Positions 16,236 to 24,114 of a stretch of DNA of 64,000 nt are shown here, piece by piece (position 1 is the first letter of the stretch; each line of letters opens with the position of its first letter). The position numbers were made by a program, and so were the translations under genes. The notes under the pieces are model-generated. The model searched no databases. It worked only from the letters and a program-made list of their open reading frames with translations, and was not told where the DNA came from. The DNA comes from Mycobacterium neglectum (lineage in GTDB: Bacteria; Actinomycetota; Actinomycetes; Mycobacteriales; Mycobacteriaceae). The stretch lies in NCBI RefSeq assembly GCF_002591975.1, contig NZ_NVQE01000005.1, positions 1-64,000 on the forward strand. The letters run 5' to 3'.

Positions 16236-16952
16236 TCAATCGGACAAGACGTGCTCGGGGAATTCGGCCACCGAATCCAGCACGTGGGTGGCTCCGGCGG
16301 CGAGCAGCGTTTCGGTGTCGTGGGCGCCGGTGAGAGTGCCTGCGACGATCGAGGCGCCGGCCCGCACTCCGGAAAGGACGTCGCTGGCGGTGTCACCAAG
16401 GACAGCAACCTGCGCGACGTCGTCGACGCCGGCCAGCATCAGCGCGGTGAGCACGAGGTCCGGATAGGGGCGGCCGCGGCAGCCCTCGCCCGGTGCCAGC
16501 GTCAGGTCGGCGATGTCCTGCCATCCCAGCGCTGCCAGCAATCGCTGTTGGGTCGACGGACTGAAGCCGGTGGTCAGTGCGACCTTCACGCCGGCATCGC
16601 GAAGCTGTGAAATCGCCTCCGCCGCACCGCTGATGGGTGTCACACCCTCGTCGATGTGCTTTTCGTAGGCCTTCTCGAATGCTGCGTTGGCCTCGTGCGC
16701 GCGGTCCTCGGTTCCGAACAGAGCCCGGAAGACCTCGATCTTGGATTGGCCCATCGTGTCCAGGACGTACTGCCGGGCCTGCTCGCGTTCGTCGCCGCCG
16801 GCGGGGACTCCCACCGCGGACGCTGCTTCATCGAATGCCCGGATGACCAGGCCGTCGTCGCTGACAGTGGTACCGGCCATGTCGAGCACCGCCAGCGCGA
16901 TTTCGTGTTTCTGGTCTCGCACAGCCACACCCTGTGCGGTGGTGCGGACCAT
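16236..16952 (-). CDS. Phosphonatase-like HAD hydrolase
   Basis: This HAD-superfamily hydrolase of 238 residues or slightly fewer has motif I LDMAGTT (nucleophile Asp, then the AGTT seen in phosphonoacetaldehyde hydrolases), motif II LTTGFS, and motif IV GDTASDV. It corresponds to the phosphonatase-like group (TIGR03351-like, from memory). True PhnX uses a Schiff-base lysine in its cap domain; I cannot confirm one here, so C-P cleavage is not certain. I chose the ATG at 16952; a GTG at 16922 with AGGG upstream is also possible. It is the first gene of the phn operon. Confidence 0.83.
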   Translation of the reverse strand: MVRTTAQGVAVRDQKHEIALAVLDMAGTTVSDDGLVIRAFDEAASAVGVPAGGDEREQARQYVLDTMGQSKIEVFRALFGTEDRAHEANAAFEKAYEKHIDEGVTPISGAAEAISQLRDAGVKVALTTGFSPSTQQRLLAALGWQDIADLTLAPGEGCRGRPYPDLVLTALMLAGVDDVAQVAVLGDTASDVLSGVRAGASIVAGTLTGAHDTETLLAAGATHVLDSVAEFPEHVLSD

Positions 16953-16997
16953 CAGGTACCGGCCGGCGAAACGCAGGATGAACAGTCGTTGGCGAGT

Positions 16998-17009
16998 TGG
17001 TCTAGACCA
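16998..17009. promoter_or_regulatory. TGGTCTAGACCA palindrome, HutC/PhnF-type operator
   Basis: This perfect 12-bp palindrome lies in the intergenic region between the phosphonate operon (minus) and the membrane protein gene (plus). It differs by one base from the TGGTATAGACCA site that I recall for PhnF, the HutC-type repressor of phnDCE in M. smegmatis. It also resembles the DasR/HutC consensus. No phnF gene is beside the operon, so the regulator would act in trans. Confidence 0.65.
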
Positions 17010-17019
17010 CTGCGTCGGT

Positions 17020-18393
17020 ATGGTCGACGAGATGGCGGCCACAAATCACCGGAAAGAGATCGTGGCGGCCGGCGTCGGAGTTGTCCTCGTCGTCGCGGCG
17101 TTCGTGGTGCCGCATCTGGACCTGGGCGTCGTCACGCCGCTGATCAATGCGACTCCCGACCGCTTCAAGGACTTCGCGGGCACCGCGCCGATCTTCGGGT
17201 GGTGGAATGCCCACGTCGGCTGGGGCACGGTCCCGGCCATCGTGATCGGTGTGGCGGCGGTGCTGTGGGGACAGTCGGTGGCGCGGCGGTTGCCGTGGCG
17301 ATGGGTGCCGTGGGTCGCCTGGGCGACGGCGTGCGCTTGGGCGTTCTCGCTGGCGATGATCGACGGCTGGGAGCGCGGCTTCGCTGGACGGCTCACCGCC
17401 CGCCACGAGTACCTGCGGCAAGTGCCCACCGTCGTCGACATACCGGACGCGGTGCGCACATTCGCCGGCAGAATCCTGGATTACCAACCGGATTCGTGGA
17501 TCACCCACGTGTCGGGTCACCCGCCGGGCGCGCTGCTGTCCTTCGTCTGGCTTGACCGCATCGGGCTGGGCGGCGGCGCATGGGCGGCGTCGCTGTGTCT
17601 GCTCGTCGGTTCCAGCGCCGCTGCCGCGATCGTGGTTGCGGTGCGCGCCCTGGCCGACGAGAACCTCGCTCGGATGGCGGCACCGTTCGTCGCGGTGGCG
17701 CCGACAGCGATCTGGATCGCGGTATCGGCCGACGGCTACTTCGCCGGAGTCGCGGCCTGGGGTATCGCCCTGCTGGCGTTGGCGGCTCGGCGCACGACCC
17801 GGTGGCCGATGCTGGCAGCCGTCGGCTCGGGACTGCTGTTGGGCTGGGGCATCTTCCTGAACTACGGCCTGGGGCTCATGGCGATTCCCGCGATAGCGGT
17901 GTTGCTGGCCGCCGTGGACTGGCGGGCGGCGCTGCGCGCGCTCGTTCCCGCGGTTCTGGCGGCGCTCGTGATCGTCGCGGTGTTCGCCGCCGCGGGCTTC
18001 TGGTGGTTCGACGGCTATGTCCTTGTTCAGGAACGCTATTGGCAGGGCATCGCCAATGACCGTCCGTTCCAGTACTGGTCGTGGGCCAATTTCGCATCGG
18101 TGGTGTGTGCGATCGGCCTCGGCAGCGTGGCGGGCATCGGTCGGGTCTTCGACCGTGCCGCGATCAGGCTCCGGCCGGGTCTGCATCTGGTGGTGCTCGG
18201 CGCGCTGATCGCGATCGTGTTCGCGGATCTGTCCATGCTCAGCAAGGCCGAGACAGAGCGCATCTGGCTGCCGTTCACCATCTGGCTGACGGCGGCGGGA
18301 GCACTGCTGCCGCCGCGGTCACAGCGCTGGTGGTTGGCCGTCAACGTCGTCGGGGCACTCGCACTGAATCACCTGATCCTGACGAATTGGTAA
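17020..18393 (+). CDS. Polytopic membrane protein, possible glycosyltransferase (Rv0541c-like)
   Basis: This 457-residue integral membrane protein has about ten to twelve hydrophobic segments. An external loop carries DIPDAVRTFAGRILDYQPDSW and then ITHVSGHPPG, resembling the short His/Pro motifs of GT-C type polyprenyl-phosphate sugar transferases. The position next to a convergent GT2 gene matches, from memory, M. tuberculosis Rv0541c beside Rv0539-Rv0540. The start is the ATG at 17020, just after the operator palindrome; a second ATG lies four codons on. The enzymatic activity is unproven. Confidence 0.7.
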   Translation: MVDEMAATNHRKEIVAAGVGVVLVVAAFVVPHLDLGVVTPLINATPDRFKDFAGTAPIFGWWNAHVGWGTVPAIVIGVAAVLWGQSVARRLPWRWVPWVAWATACAWAFSLAMIDGWERGFAGRLTARHEYLRQVPTVVDIPDAVRTFAGRILDYQPDSWITHVSGHPPGALLSFVWLDRIGLGGGAWAASLCLLVGSSAAAAIVVAVRALADENLARMAAPFVAVAPTAIWIAVSADGYFAGVAAWGIALLALAARRTTRWPMLAAVGSGLLLGWGIFLNYGLGLMAIPAIAVLLAAVDWRAALRALVPAVLAALVIVAVFAAAGFWWFDGYVLVQERYWQGIANDRPFQYWSWANFASVVCAIGLGSVAGIGRVFDRAAIRLRPGLHLVVLGALIAIVFADLSMLSKAETERIWLPFTIWLTAAGALLPPRSQRWWLAVNVVGALALNHLILTNW

Positions 18394-18424
18394 CGGAAGC
18401 GGACCAGGGGCACACAACAGGGGC

Positions 18425-19786
18425 ATGACAAGTGACTCTGGAGTGATGGCCGACGGTGATCCGCCACCGCCACCGACGGACTCGGGCGGATACGGATTCC
18501 CCAGGCGGGTGTGGCGCGGGGTGGATAAGCACCCGCCGCCTGGGTTGCAACGCGCAACGCGTTGGCGTAGCCCGCTGCGCGGCCTCTGGTTGACATCGGT
18601 TCTGGGGTCGGTGCTGCTGGTCGCGCTCCCGGTGGTGACGATCACCGGGCTGCTGTCCTACATCGCGTACGGACCGCAGTTCGGCCAGGCGATACCGGGC
18701 GACGTCGGTTGGCTCAAGTTACCGACGTTCGACTGGCCGACGGACCCGTCGTGGCTGTATCGGCTCAATCAAGGCCTGCATGTCGGACTCGGACTGGTCC
18801 TGATCCCGGTCGTGTTGGCGAAACTCTGGTCGGTGATCCCGCGGTTGTTCGCGTGGCCGCCATCGCGGTCGATCGCACAGTTACTCGAACGCATCTCCTT
18901 GCTGATGCTCGTCGGCGGCATCCTGTTCGAGATCATCACCGGCGTCCTCAACATCCAGTACGACTACATTTTCGGCTTCAGCTTCTACACGGCCCATTAC
19001 TACGGCGCGTGGGTCTTCATTGCAGGCTTCGTGATCCACATCGCCTTCAAGATCCCCCGCATGTGGGCGGGACTTCGGTCGATGTCGATGCGAAAAGTAC
19101 TGCGCACCAATACCAAAGACACCCGTGCCGAGCCATACGAGCCAGACGGTCTTGCCGCTGCCGAGCCCGGACCAGCGACGATCAGTCGCCGCGGCGCCCT
19201 CGCTCTGGTCGGTGGTGGTGCCCTGTTCGTGGCGGTGATCACGGCGGGTCAGACCATCGGCGGCTGGACCCGCCAAACTGCACTCCTGCTGCCGCGCGGA
19301 CTGAGTCGTGGTGACGGCCCCAACGACTTCCAGGTCAACCGCACCGCCGCCGCGGCGCAGATCACCCCCGATCTCACCGGCGAGCGATGGCGCCTCACCC
19401 TGACCGGTCGGCCCGGACCGATAGTGCTCGACCGCGCAATGCTGGCCGCGCTGCCCCAGCACACCGCCCGCCTGCCGATCGCGTGCGTCGAAGGGTGGTC
19501 CACCACCGAGACGTGGACCGGGGTGCCGCTGCGGGATCTGGCCCGGATGGCCGGGGTACCCGACCCGAAGTCCGCGTTCGTGCGTTCAGTGGAACGCTTC
19601 GGTGCGTTCAACCGCGCCACCCTGCAGGCCAACCAGGTCATGCACCCGGATTCGCTTCTCGCACTTCGAGTCAACGACGCCGACCTGTCACCCGATCACG
19701 GCTTCCCGGCGCGAATCATCGTTCCGGCAATGCCGGGTGTGCACAACACCAAATGGGTAGGCTCTATCGATTTCAGGACCGAATGA
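18425..19786 (+). CDS. Molybdopterin-dependent oxidoreductase fused to a cytochrome b561-like membrane domain
   Basis: This 453-residue protein has an N-terminal four-helix membrane domain (residues about 55-220) with candidate haem histidines in LNQGLHVGL, TAHYYGAW and IHIAFKIPR. A linker with SRRGALALVGGGALF acts as another membrane segment and resembles a Tat motif. The C-terminal domain is sulfite oxidase-like: the cofactor cysteine is in PIACVEGWS, followed by GVPLRDLARMAGV and the final PGVHNTKWVGSIDF. The catalytic domain probably faces outward and passes electrons to the cytochrome b part. It is followed two bases later by a small membrane protein. Confidence 0.83.
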   Translation: MTSDSGVMADGDPPPPPTDSGGYGFPRRVWRGVDKHPPPGLQRATRWRSPLRGLWLTSVLGSVLLVALPVVTITGLLSYIAYGPQFGQAIPGDVGWLKLPTFDWPTDPSWLYRLNQGLHVGLGLVLIPVVLAKLWSVIPRLFAWPPSRSIAQLLERISLLMLVGGILFEIITGVLNIQYDYIFGFSFYTAHYYGAWVFIAGFVIHIAFKIPRMWAGLRSMSMRKVLRTNTKDTRAEPYEPDGLAAAEPGPATISRRGALALVGGGALFVAVITAGQTIGGWTRQTALLLPRGLSRGDGPNDFQVNRTAAAAQITPDLTGERWRLTLTGRPGPIVLDRAMLAALPQHTARLPIACVEGWSTTETWTGVPLRDLARMAGVPDPKSAFVRSVERFGAFNRATLQANQVMHPDSLLALRVNDADLSPDHGFPARIIVPAMPGVHNTKWVGSIDFRTE

Positions 19787-19787
19787 C

Positions 19788-20408
19788 TTGATAATCAACA
19801 GTTTTCGCCGGATCTACGGGTCGCATCCGCTGCACCTGCTGACGCTGACCGCCGGCTTCGCACTCTTCGGCTACGTGTTGGCCACCATCAAGCCCCAGGC
19901 GTTGTGGAACCCGAACGTATGGTGGCAGTCCATTGCGGTGTGGTTCGCCGCCGCGATCATCGCCCACGACCTCGTCTTGTTTCCGATCTACTCGCTGGCA
20001 GACCGGTTGTTGGTCGCCACCGGCGGGGGCCGCCCATCGGCTTCGCGGGTCCCGGTCCTCAACTACGTCCGGGTACCTGCACTCGGCGCGGGGCTGTCAC
20101 TTCTGGTTTTCCTGCCCGGCATCATCGAGCAAGGCGCGCCGACGTTCAAGGCCGCTACCGGTCTGACTCAGGACGTATTCCTGGGCAGGTGGCTGCTGCT
20201 CACTGCGGCGATGTTCGCCGTCAGCGCGGTCATCTACGCGATTCGGCTGGCTCGCACCGGCCCGCTACGCCGGAGTGAGACTGGCCAGGACGCGCTGGCC
20301 GATCGGATGGATGTCCGTCAATGCCAGTCCGGCTTCCTGGGCGAGCCCAGCCACGCAATCGATGCCGACCGACGCCCACCGGAACCAGGGCCCGACCGTT
20401 CGGGATGA
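19788..20408 (+). CDS. Small membrane protein paired with the molybdenum oxidoreductase
   Basis: This 206-residue reading frame starts with TTG immediately after the molybdoprotein stop. Residues 1-165 contain four hydrophobic segments (such as LLTLTAGFALFGYVLATI and AVWFAAAIIAHDLVLF), so it is an integral membrane partner of unknown function. The last 45 or so residues are polar and antisense to the 3' end of the convergent methyltransferase gene (overlap 20265-20408). That tail may be real read-through or may reflect a frame error near 20260. I do not recognise a domain. Confidence 0.62.
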   Translation: MIINSFRRIYGSHPLHLLTLTAGFALFGYVLATIKPQALWNPNVWWQSIAVWFAAAIIAHDLVLFPIYSLADRLLVATGGGRPSASRVPVLNYVRVPALGAGLSLLVFLPGIIEQGAPTFKAATGLTQDVFLGRWLLLTAAMFAVSAVIYAIRLARTGPLRRSETGQDALADRMDVRQCQSGFLGEPSHAIDADRRPPEPGPDRSG

Positions 20409-20894
20409 CTCGAGCCGCACCCAGCCGGTGTGGACACCCGTTGCCACCGGGTCGAATTCGGCGATGCACCGGCCGCCGCGATGCAACAGCTCCGCCGATC
20501 GCCGGAGTACCCGCAGCGGGTCGCCGCCGAGCCCGACGTTGCCGTCGGCGAGGAGCACCGTGTGCCACCGCCCGGTCGCAGGCAGGGTGTCGAAGACATC
20601 GCGCCGAAGGACTGGTGCGCCGCTGCGTCGAGCCAGACAGACGGCGGTCTCGGACTGGTCGACGCCAAGTGCGGGTACACCGCGGCGAACCAGCTCGGTA
20701 ACCAATCGCCCTGGCCCGCAACCCAGGTCGATGGTTGGACCACTGCACAGTCCCACCACAGCATTGTCGAACTGGTCGTCGGCATCGCGCCCACCGATCC
20801 ACTGCCGCACCGGAAGCTTGCACACTTCGCCGTCGTCCCGCCTGATCCAGCAGCGTTCGCCGTCCAGCGCGCGGTCATAGAGGTTCCCCAACAT
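20265..20894 (-). CDS. Class I SAM-dependent methyltransferase
   Basis: This 209-residue protein has motif I DLGCGPGRLV at about residue 56, then LGVDQSETAV and RDVFDTLP. It methylates an unknown acceptor. It is the third gene of a minus-strand operon: its ATG is separated by a single base from the DUF2064 stop. The two upstream genes (GT2 and DUF2064) suggest work on glycan or nucleotide-sugar metabolism. Its 3' end overlaps a plus-strand frame by 144 bases, which is unusual. Confidence 0.83.
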   Translation of the reverse strand: MLGNLYDRALDGERCWIRRDDGEVCKLPVRQWIGGRDADDQFDNAVVGLCSGPTIDLGCGPGRLVTELVRRGVPALGVDQSETAVCLARRSGAPVLRRDVFDTLPATGRWHTVLLADGNVGLGGDPLRVLRRSAELLHRGGRCIAEFDPVATGVHTGWVRLESSRTVGPWFRWASVGIDCVAGLAQEAGLALTDIHPIGQRVLASLTPA

Positions 20895-20895
20895 G

Positions 20896-21561
20896 TCAGT
20901 GCATCACCCCCGCAGTGGCACGGACGAACCGACTGTCGGCCGCGCACATCTGCCGCACCGCATCGATGTCGTCGACGGTGTCGACATCGGCCAGCTCGGC
21001 TACAAGGTCCACGTGAAATCCCTTCGCACACAACGCAGCCAGGGTCAGCGCACCCGTGTCGGGCCGCGACATCGGCACTTCCCGCAGACAGTCGGCCATC
21101 GACGCATCCGAAACGCCAAGCACCCACCATCCGCCATCGTCAGCCAGTCCCAGCACCGCATCGGTGCCGATGAGTTCGGTCCCACATTCGACAATCATCT
21201 CGGCCGACACCTGGGGTGTGTCCATGCCGATCTGGAGCACCCTTCGGTTACCTGCCGCTGCCGCCGCGTCGACATGGGCGTTGGCGAGGCGCTCGGCGAA
21301 ATCGTCGCCGCGCTGCGGCACGACGGTGAACGCGGCAAGGCGGCTGCGGATCTCGTCGGATGCAGCGGCGGCATCGAGATCTCCCGTCATCGCCACCACC
21401 CGTGCCTGTACAGGTGCGGCGGCGACCGCGTCAAGGGTGTCCAGCAGCGCCGCCGCCGCGATGGCGGCGGCGCATCGATCGCCGACCGAAGCGGCCAGAC
21501 GTGTCTTGGCCAGTCCGGGCACCGGTGCCTTCGCGACGACGAGTGCGACCACCGGAATCAC
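20896..21561 (-). CDS. DUF2064 / TIGR04282-type nucleotidyltransferase-like protein (Rv0540-like)
   Basis: This 221-residue protein has a GT-A/nucleotidyltransferase-like core: VVAKAPVPGLAKTRLA near the start, QIGMDTPQVSAEM and LADDGGWWVLG. These are the hallmarks of the family often called DUF2064 or glycosyltransferase A-like. I chose the GTG at 21561 because it overlaps the GT2 stop as GTGA. The catalytic role is not known to me; the pairing with GT2 is conserved in mycobacteria (Rv0539-Rv0540, from memory). Confidence 0.82.
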   Translation of the reverse strand: MIPVVALVVAKAPVPGLAKTRLAASVGDRCAAAIAAAALLDTLDAVAAAPVQARVVAMTGDLDAAAASDEIRSRLAAFTVVPQRGDDFAERLANAHVDAAAAAGNRRVLQIGMDTPQVSAEMIVECGTELIGTDAVLGLADDGGWWVLGVSDASMADCLREVPMSRPDTGALTLAALCAKGFHVDLVAELADVDTVDDIDAVRQMCAADSRFVRATAGVMH

Positions 21562-22214
21562 GAGATCACCCGCCAGAAGTCCATGGCCGCCACCACACTG
21601 CCGCGCAGCGACCCGCTCACCTTGGATCTCCCGCCGGTTCGCGGCCCGTAATCCACGTCGCGCTCGACGACCTGCCAGTCCGCGGCCGCCGCCCGCACCA
21701 GCAGTTCGAGCGGATACCCCGACCGGCGGTCCTCCACACCGAGCCCCAACAACGCATCGCGGCGCACCACCCGCATCGGGGCGATGTCGTGCACGGGCAG
21801 GCCATGCTTGTTTCGCAGCCGCCAGCACACGGCCGCGGTCCCGGCGCGGGCATGCCACGGCCACTTGAGTCCCTTGACGGCGCGCCGCCGTCCGATCGCC
21901 ATATCGGCTCCGCGTTCGAGGTCGCCGACGAGTTTCGGCAGATCGCGCGGGTCCAGCGAACCGTCGGCGTCGATGACCGCCACGATCGGCGTCGCCGCCG
22001 CCACGATCCCGGCGTGTACCGCGGATCCATAGCCCGGACGGGTTTCGGTCACCACGTCCGCACCGTGGCGTCGCGCTACGTCAGCGGTGCCGTCGGTGCT
22101 GTTGTTGTCGACAACCAGGGCCAGGTACCCGTGCGGGATGGCCGCCAGCACGCCCGGCAGTGACGCCGCCTCGTTGAGGCACGGCAGCACCACCGTGACG
22201 GGACAGTCGGGCAT
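21558..22214 (-). CDS. GT2-family glycosyltransferase (Rv0539-like)
   Basis: This 218-residue cytoplasmic GT-A enzyme resembles dolichyl-phosphate sugar synthases. It has VVLPCLNEAASL at the start, VVDNNSTDGTADVA, and the metal-binding VIDADGSLDPRDL (DxD). No transmembrane tail is visible, unlike many polyprenyl-phosphate mannosyltransferases. The start is the ATG at 22214; an in-frame GTG 18 bases upstream is an alternative. It is the first gene of the three-gene operon and is coupled to DUF2064 by GTGA. Confidence 0.86.
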   Translation of the reverse strand: MPDCPVTVVLPCLNEAASLPGVLAAIPHGYLALVVDNNSTDGTADVARRHGADVVTETRPGYGSAVHAGIVAAATPIVAVIDADGSLDPRDLPKLVGDLERGADMAIGRRRAVKGLKWPWHARAGTAAVCWRLRNKHGLPVHDIAPMRVVRRDALLGLGVEDRRSGYPLELLVRAAAADWQVVERDVDYGPRTGGRSKVSGSLRGSVVAAMDFWRVIS

Positions 22215-22303
22215 ATACCCGAGGCTATCCACTCCTGCAGGCGCTTAACCAGGCGATCCGTGACGAAACCATGACGTCGGCGCAGGTCGCGGGTTTACGA
22301 GGC

Positions 22304-22309
22304 TAACCT
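22304..22309 (+). promoter_or_regulatory. TAACCT -10 box, leaderless response-regulator promoter
   Basis: The box ends seven bases before the GTG start codon at 22317. That spacing puts the transcription start on the start codon, so the mRNA is probably leaderless. No clear ribosome site is present. A CGAGG/CCTCG mini-hairpin surrounds it. Confidence 0.45.
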
Positions 22310-22316
22310 CGGTGGT

Positions 22317-23012
22317 GTGACGAGGGTGCTGATCGCCGACGACGACACCGTCGTCCGCGATGTCGTGCGCCGGTACCTGGAGCGCGACGGCCTCGAAGTC
22401 GCGATCGCCCACGACGGCAACGAGGCCCTGCGGCTGCTCGGTTCGCAGCGCATCGACGTCGCGGTGCTCGACGTGATGATGCCCGGCCCGGACGGGCTGA
22501 CCCTGTGCCGCAGCCTGCGGCAGCGCGGCGACTATGCGATCCCGGTCATCCTGCTTACCGCGCTCGGTGAGGAAGACGACCGGATCGCGGGGCTGGAGGC
22601 CGGCGCCGACGACTATCTGACGAAGCCGTTCAGCCCCCGCGAACTGGCACTGAGGGTGCGGTCGGTGCTGCGCCGCGCGCCCACGCCGACGGGCCCATTG
22701 GCGCTCGACATCACCGTCGGCGATTTGAGCGTGTCGACGGCCGCCCGGTCGGTGACCGTCGCCGGGCAGGCGGTGTCGCTGACGAACCGCGAGTTCGACC
22801 TTCTGACGTTCTTCCTGACTCATCCCGACGCCGTGTTCTCCCGCGAGGAACTGTTGAAGCAGGTGTGGCGCTGGGACTTTGGTGACCTTTCGACGGTGAC
22901 GGTGCATGTGAAGCGACTGCGGTCCAAACTCGGTGACGCGCATCGACTGCAGACGGTGTGGGGCCGCGGCTACCTCTGGAGCAGTGACGAGCAGCGAGCT
23001 CATGCCGACTGA
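22317..23012 (+). CDS. OmpR/PhoB-family response regulator
   Basis: This 231-residue two-component regulator has a receiver domain at residues 1-115: acidic DDD near residue 9, phospho-acceptor Asp in VAVLDVMMPG (about residue 52), the switch LLTA, and KPFSPRE. A winged-helix DNA-binding domain follows (SLTNREFDLLTFFLTHPDAVFSREELLKQVW and GRGYLW). It is directly followed by, and overlaps, the gene for its cognate histidine kinase. The signal is unknown; I cannot assign it to a named mycobacterial pair. Confidence 0.94.
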   Translation: MTRVLIADDDTVVRDVVRRYLERDGLEVAIAHDGNEALRLLGSQRIDVAVLDVMMPGPDGLTLCRSLRQRGDYAIPVILLTALGEEDDRIAGLEAGADDYLTKPFSPRELALRVRSVLRRAPTPTGPLALDITVGDLSVSTAARSVTVAGQAVSLTNREFDLLTFFLTHPDAVFSREELLKQVWRWDFGDLSTVTVHVKRLRSKLGDAHRLQTVWGRGYLWSSDEQRAHAD

Positions 23013-24027
23013 TTTATGGGAGATCGCCTCGTGGGCGCTGGCGTGCTCGGTGCCCGTTGTGCTGGCGGGCGCGATCATCATCCGGCTCGCCCGGTCGTGG
23101 TCGTTGGCGGTCAGCATGGTGGCGCTGGTACTGATCCCCGTCCTGGCGACATTCACCGGAGTCCTTGGCGCCAGCGGGTTCATGGTTACCGAGACGTTCG
23201 AGCAGACGGCGGTTGTGCTGGTCATCGTCTCGGTGGTGACGATTCCCGCGGCGGTGATGCTGGCGCGGTACCAGGCCCGCCGCACCGTATGGGAGCAGGA
23301 GATCCGTGACTCCGAACGGGCCGCAGAGCAGTCGCGCCGCCGTCTGGTGGCCTTCGTGAGCCACGACCTGCGCACGCCGTTGGCCGGGATCCGCGCGGTG
23401 TCCGAGGCTATCGCGGACGGCGTGGTGCCCCAATCCGAGGTGCAGGTACACGCCAAAACCATTGAACAGGAATCGATTCGGCTTGCCGAGATGGTCGACG
23501 ATCTGTTCGAGATGTCGAAGATCAACGCCGGCGCGATACAACCCGCGCTGGACAAGGTGGCACTCGACGAGGTGGTCGACGACGTTTTGGCCGCGCACCG
23601 GATCGCCGCTGAGCGCGCCGGTGTGCACCTGAAGGCCGAGTTGCCCTCGAAACCCGTGCGGGTGGTCGGTAGCGATCGCGCGCTGGTCCGGGTGCTGTCG
23701 AACCTGGTGGCCAACGCGATCGCGCACACCCCTCAGGGCGGGCAGGTCTCGCTGGCACTCGGCGCTGACGAGAACGGCGCGTGGGCCCGGGTCGACGACA
23801 CCGGCGTCGGCATCTCCGAGGCGGATCTGCCGCGGGTGTTCGACGTCGCCTATCGGGGCTCCAACAACCGTGTCCCGCGAGCGGATTCGTCACTCCCCAG
23901 CGGATCGGGACTCGGACTGGCCATCGCGGCCGGTCTGGTTCAGGCCCACCGTGGCACGCTGTCGGCGCACAATCTGAGTACCGGCGCACGGTTCGAGGTG
24001 CGGTTGCCGTTGGCGGCCGACGACTGA
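23002..24027 (+). CDS. Sensor histidine kinase (HisKA type)
   Basis: This 341-residue membrane kinase has two or three N-terminal hydrophobic segments with almost no periplasmic loop, suggesting membrane or intracellular sensing. The HisKA box is FVSHDLRTPLAGIRAVSE with the phospho-His near residue 116. The ATPase domain shows NLVANAIAHTP (N box), VDDTGVGISEADL (G1), and GSGLGLAIAAGL (G2). I chose the ATG at 23002, which overlaps the regulator stop by 11 bases; a GTG at 22984 is possible. It is the partner of the OmpR-type regulator upstream. Confidence 0.93.
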   Translation: MPTDLWEIASWALACSVPVVLAGAIIIRLARSWSLAVSMVALVLIPVLATFTGVLGASGFMVTETFEQTAVVLVIVSVVTIPAAVMLARYQARRTVWEQEIRDSERAAEQSRRRLVAFVSHDLRTPLAGIRAVSEAIADGVVPQSEVQVHAKTIEQESIRLAEMVDDLFEMSKINAGAIQPALDKVALDEVVDDVLAAHRIAAERAGVHLKAELPSKPVRVVGSDRALVRVLSNLVANAIAHTPQGGQVSLALGADENGAWARVDDTGVGISEADLPRVFDVAYRGSNNRVPRADSSLPSGSGLGLAIAAGLVQAHRGTLSAHNLSTGARFEVRLPLAADD

Positions 24028-24101
24028 GGTCCACCGATGGTGGGGATGGCCCTACCGTCGATCGGGTAGCACACCGGATGTGTCCGACCCTGACACTTGC
24101 C

Positions 24102-24107
24102 TAGGGT
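24102..24107 (+). promoter_or_regulatory. TAGGGT -10 box upstream of NarL-type kinase
   Basis: This TANNNT box ends seven bases before the ATG at 24115, the leaderless geometry. The same bases include AGGG, which could instead be a weak ribosome site, so the two readings compete. Confidence 0.38.
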
Positions 24108-24114
24108 GAACGAC

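Noticed and set aside
14419..17042. Complete phosphonate degradation pathway (C-P lyase or PhnW/PhnX)
   Set aside because: No phnG-M or phnW gene is present, and the HAD protein cannot be confirmed as PhnX, so only uptake plus a possible hydrolase is supported.
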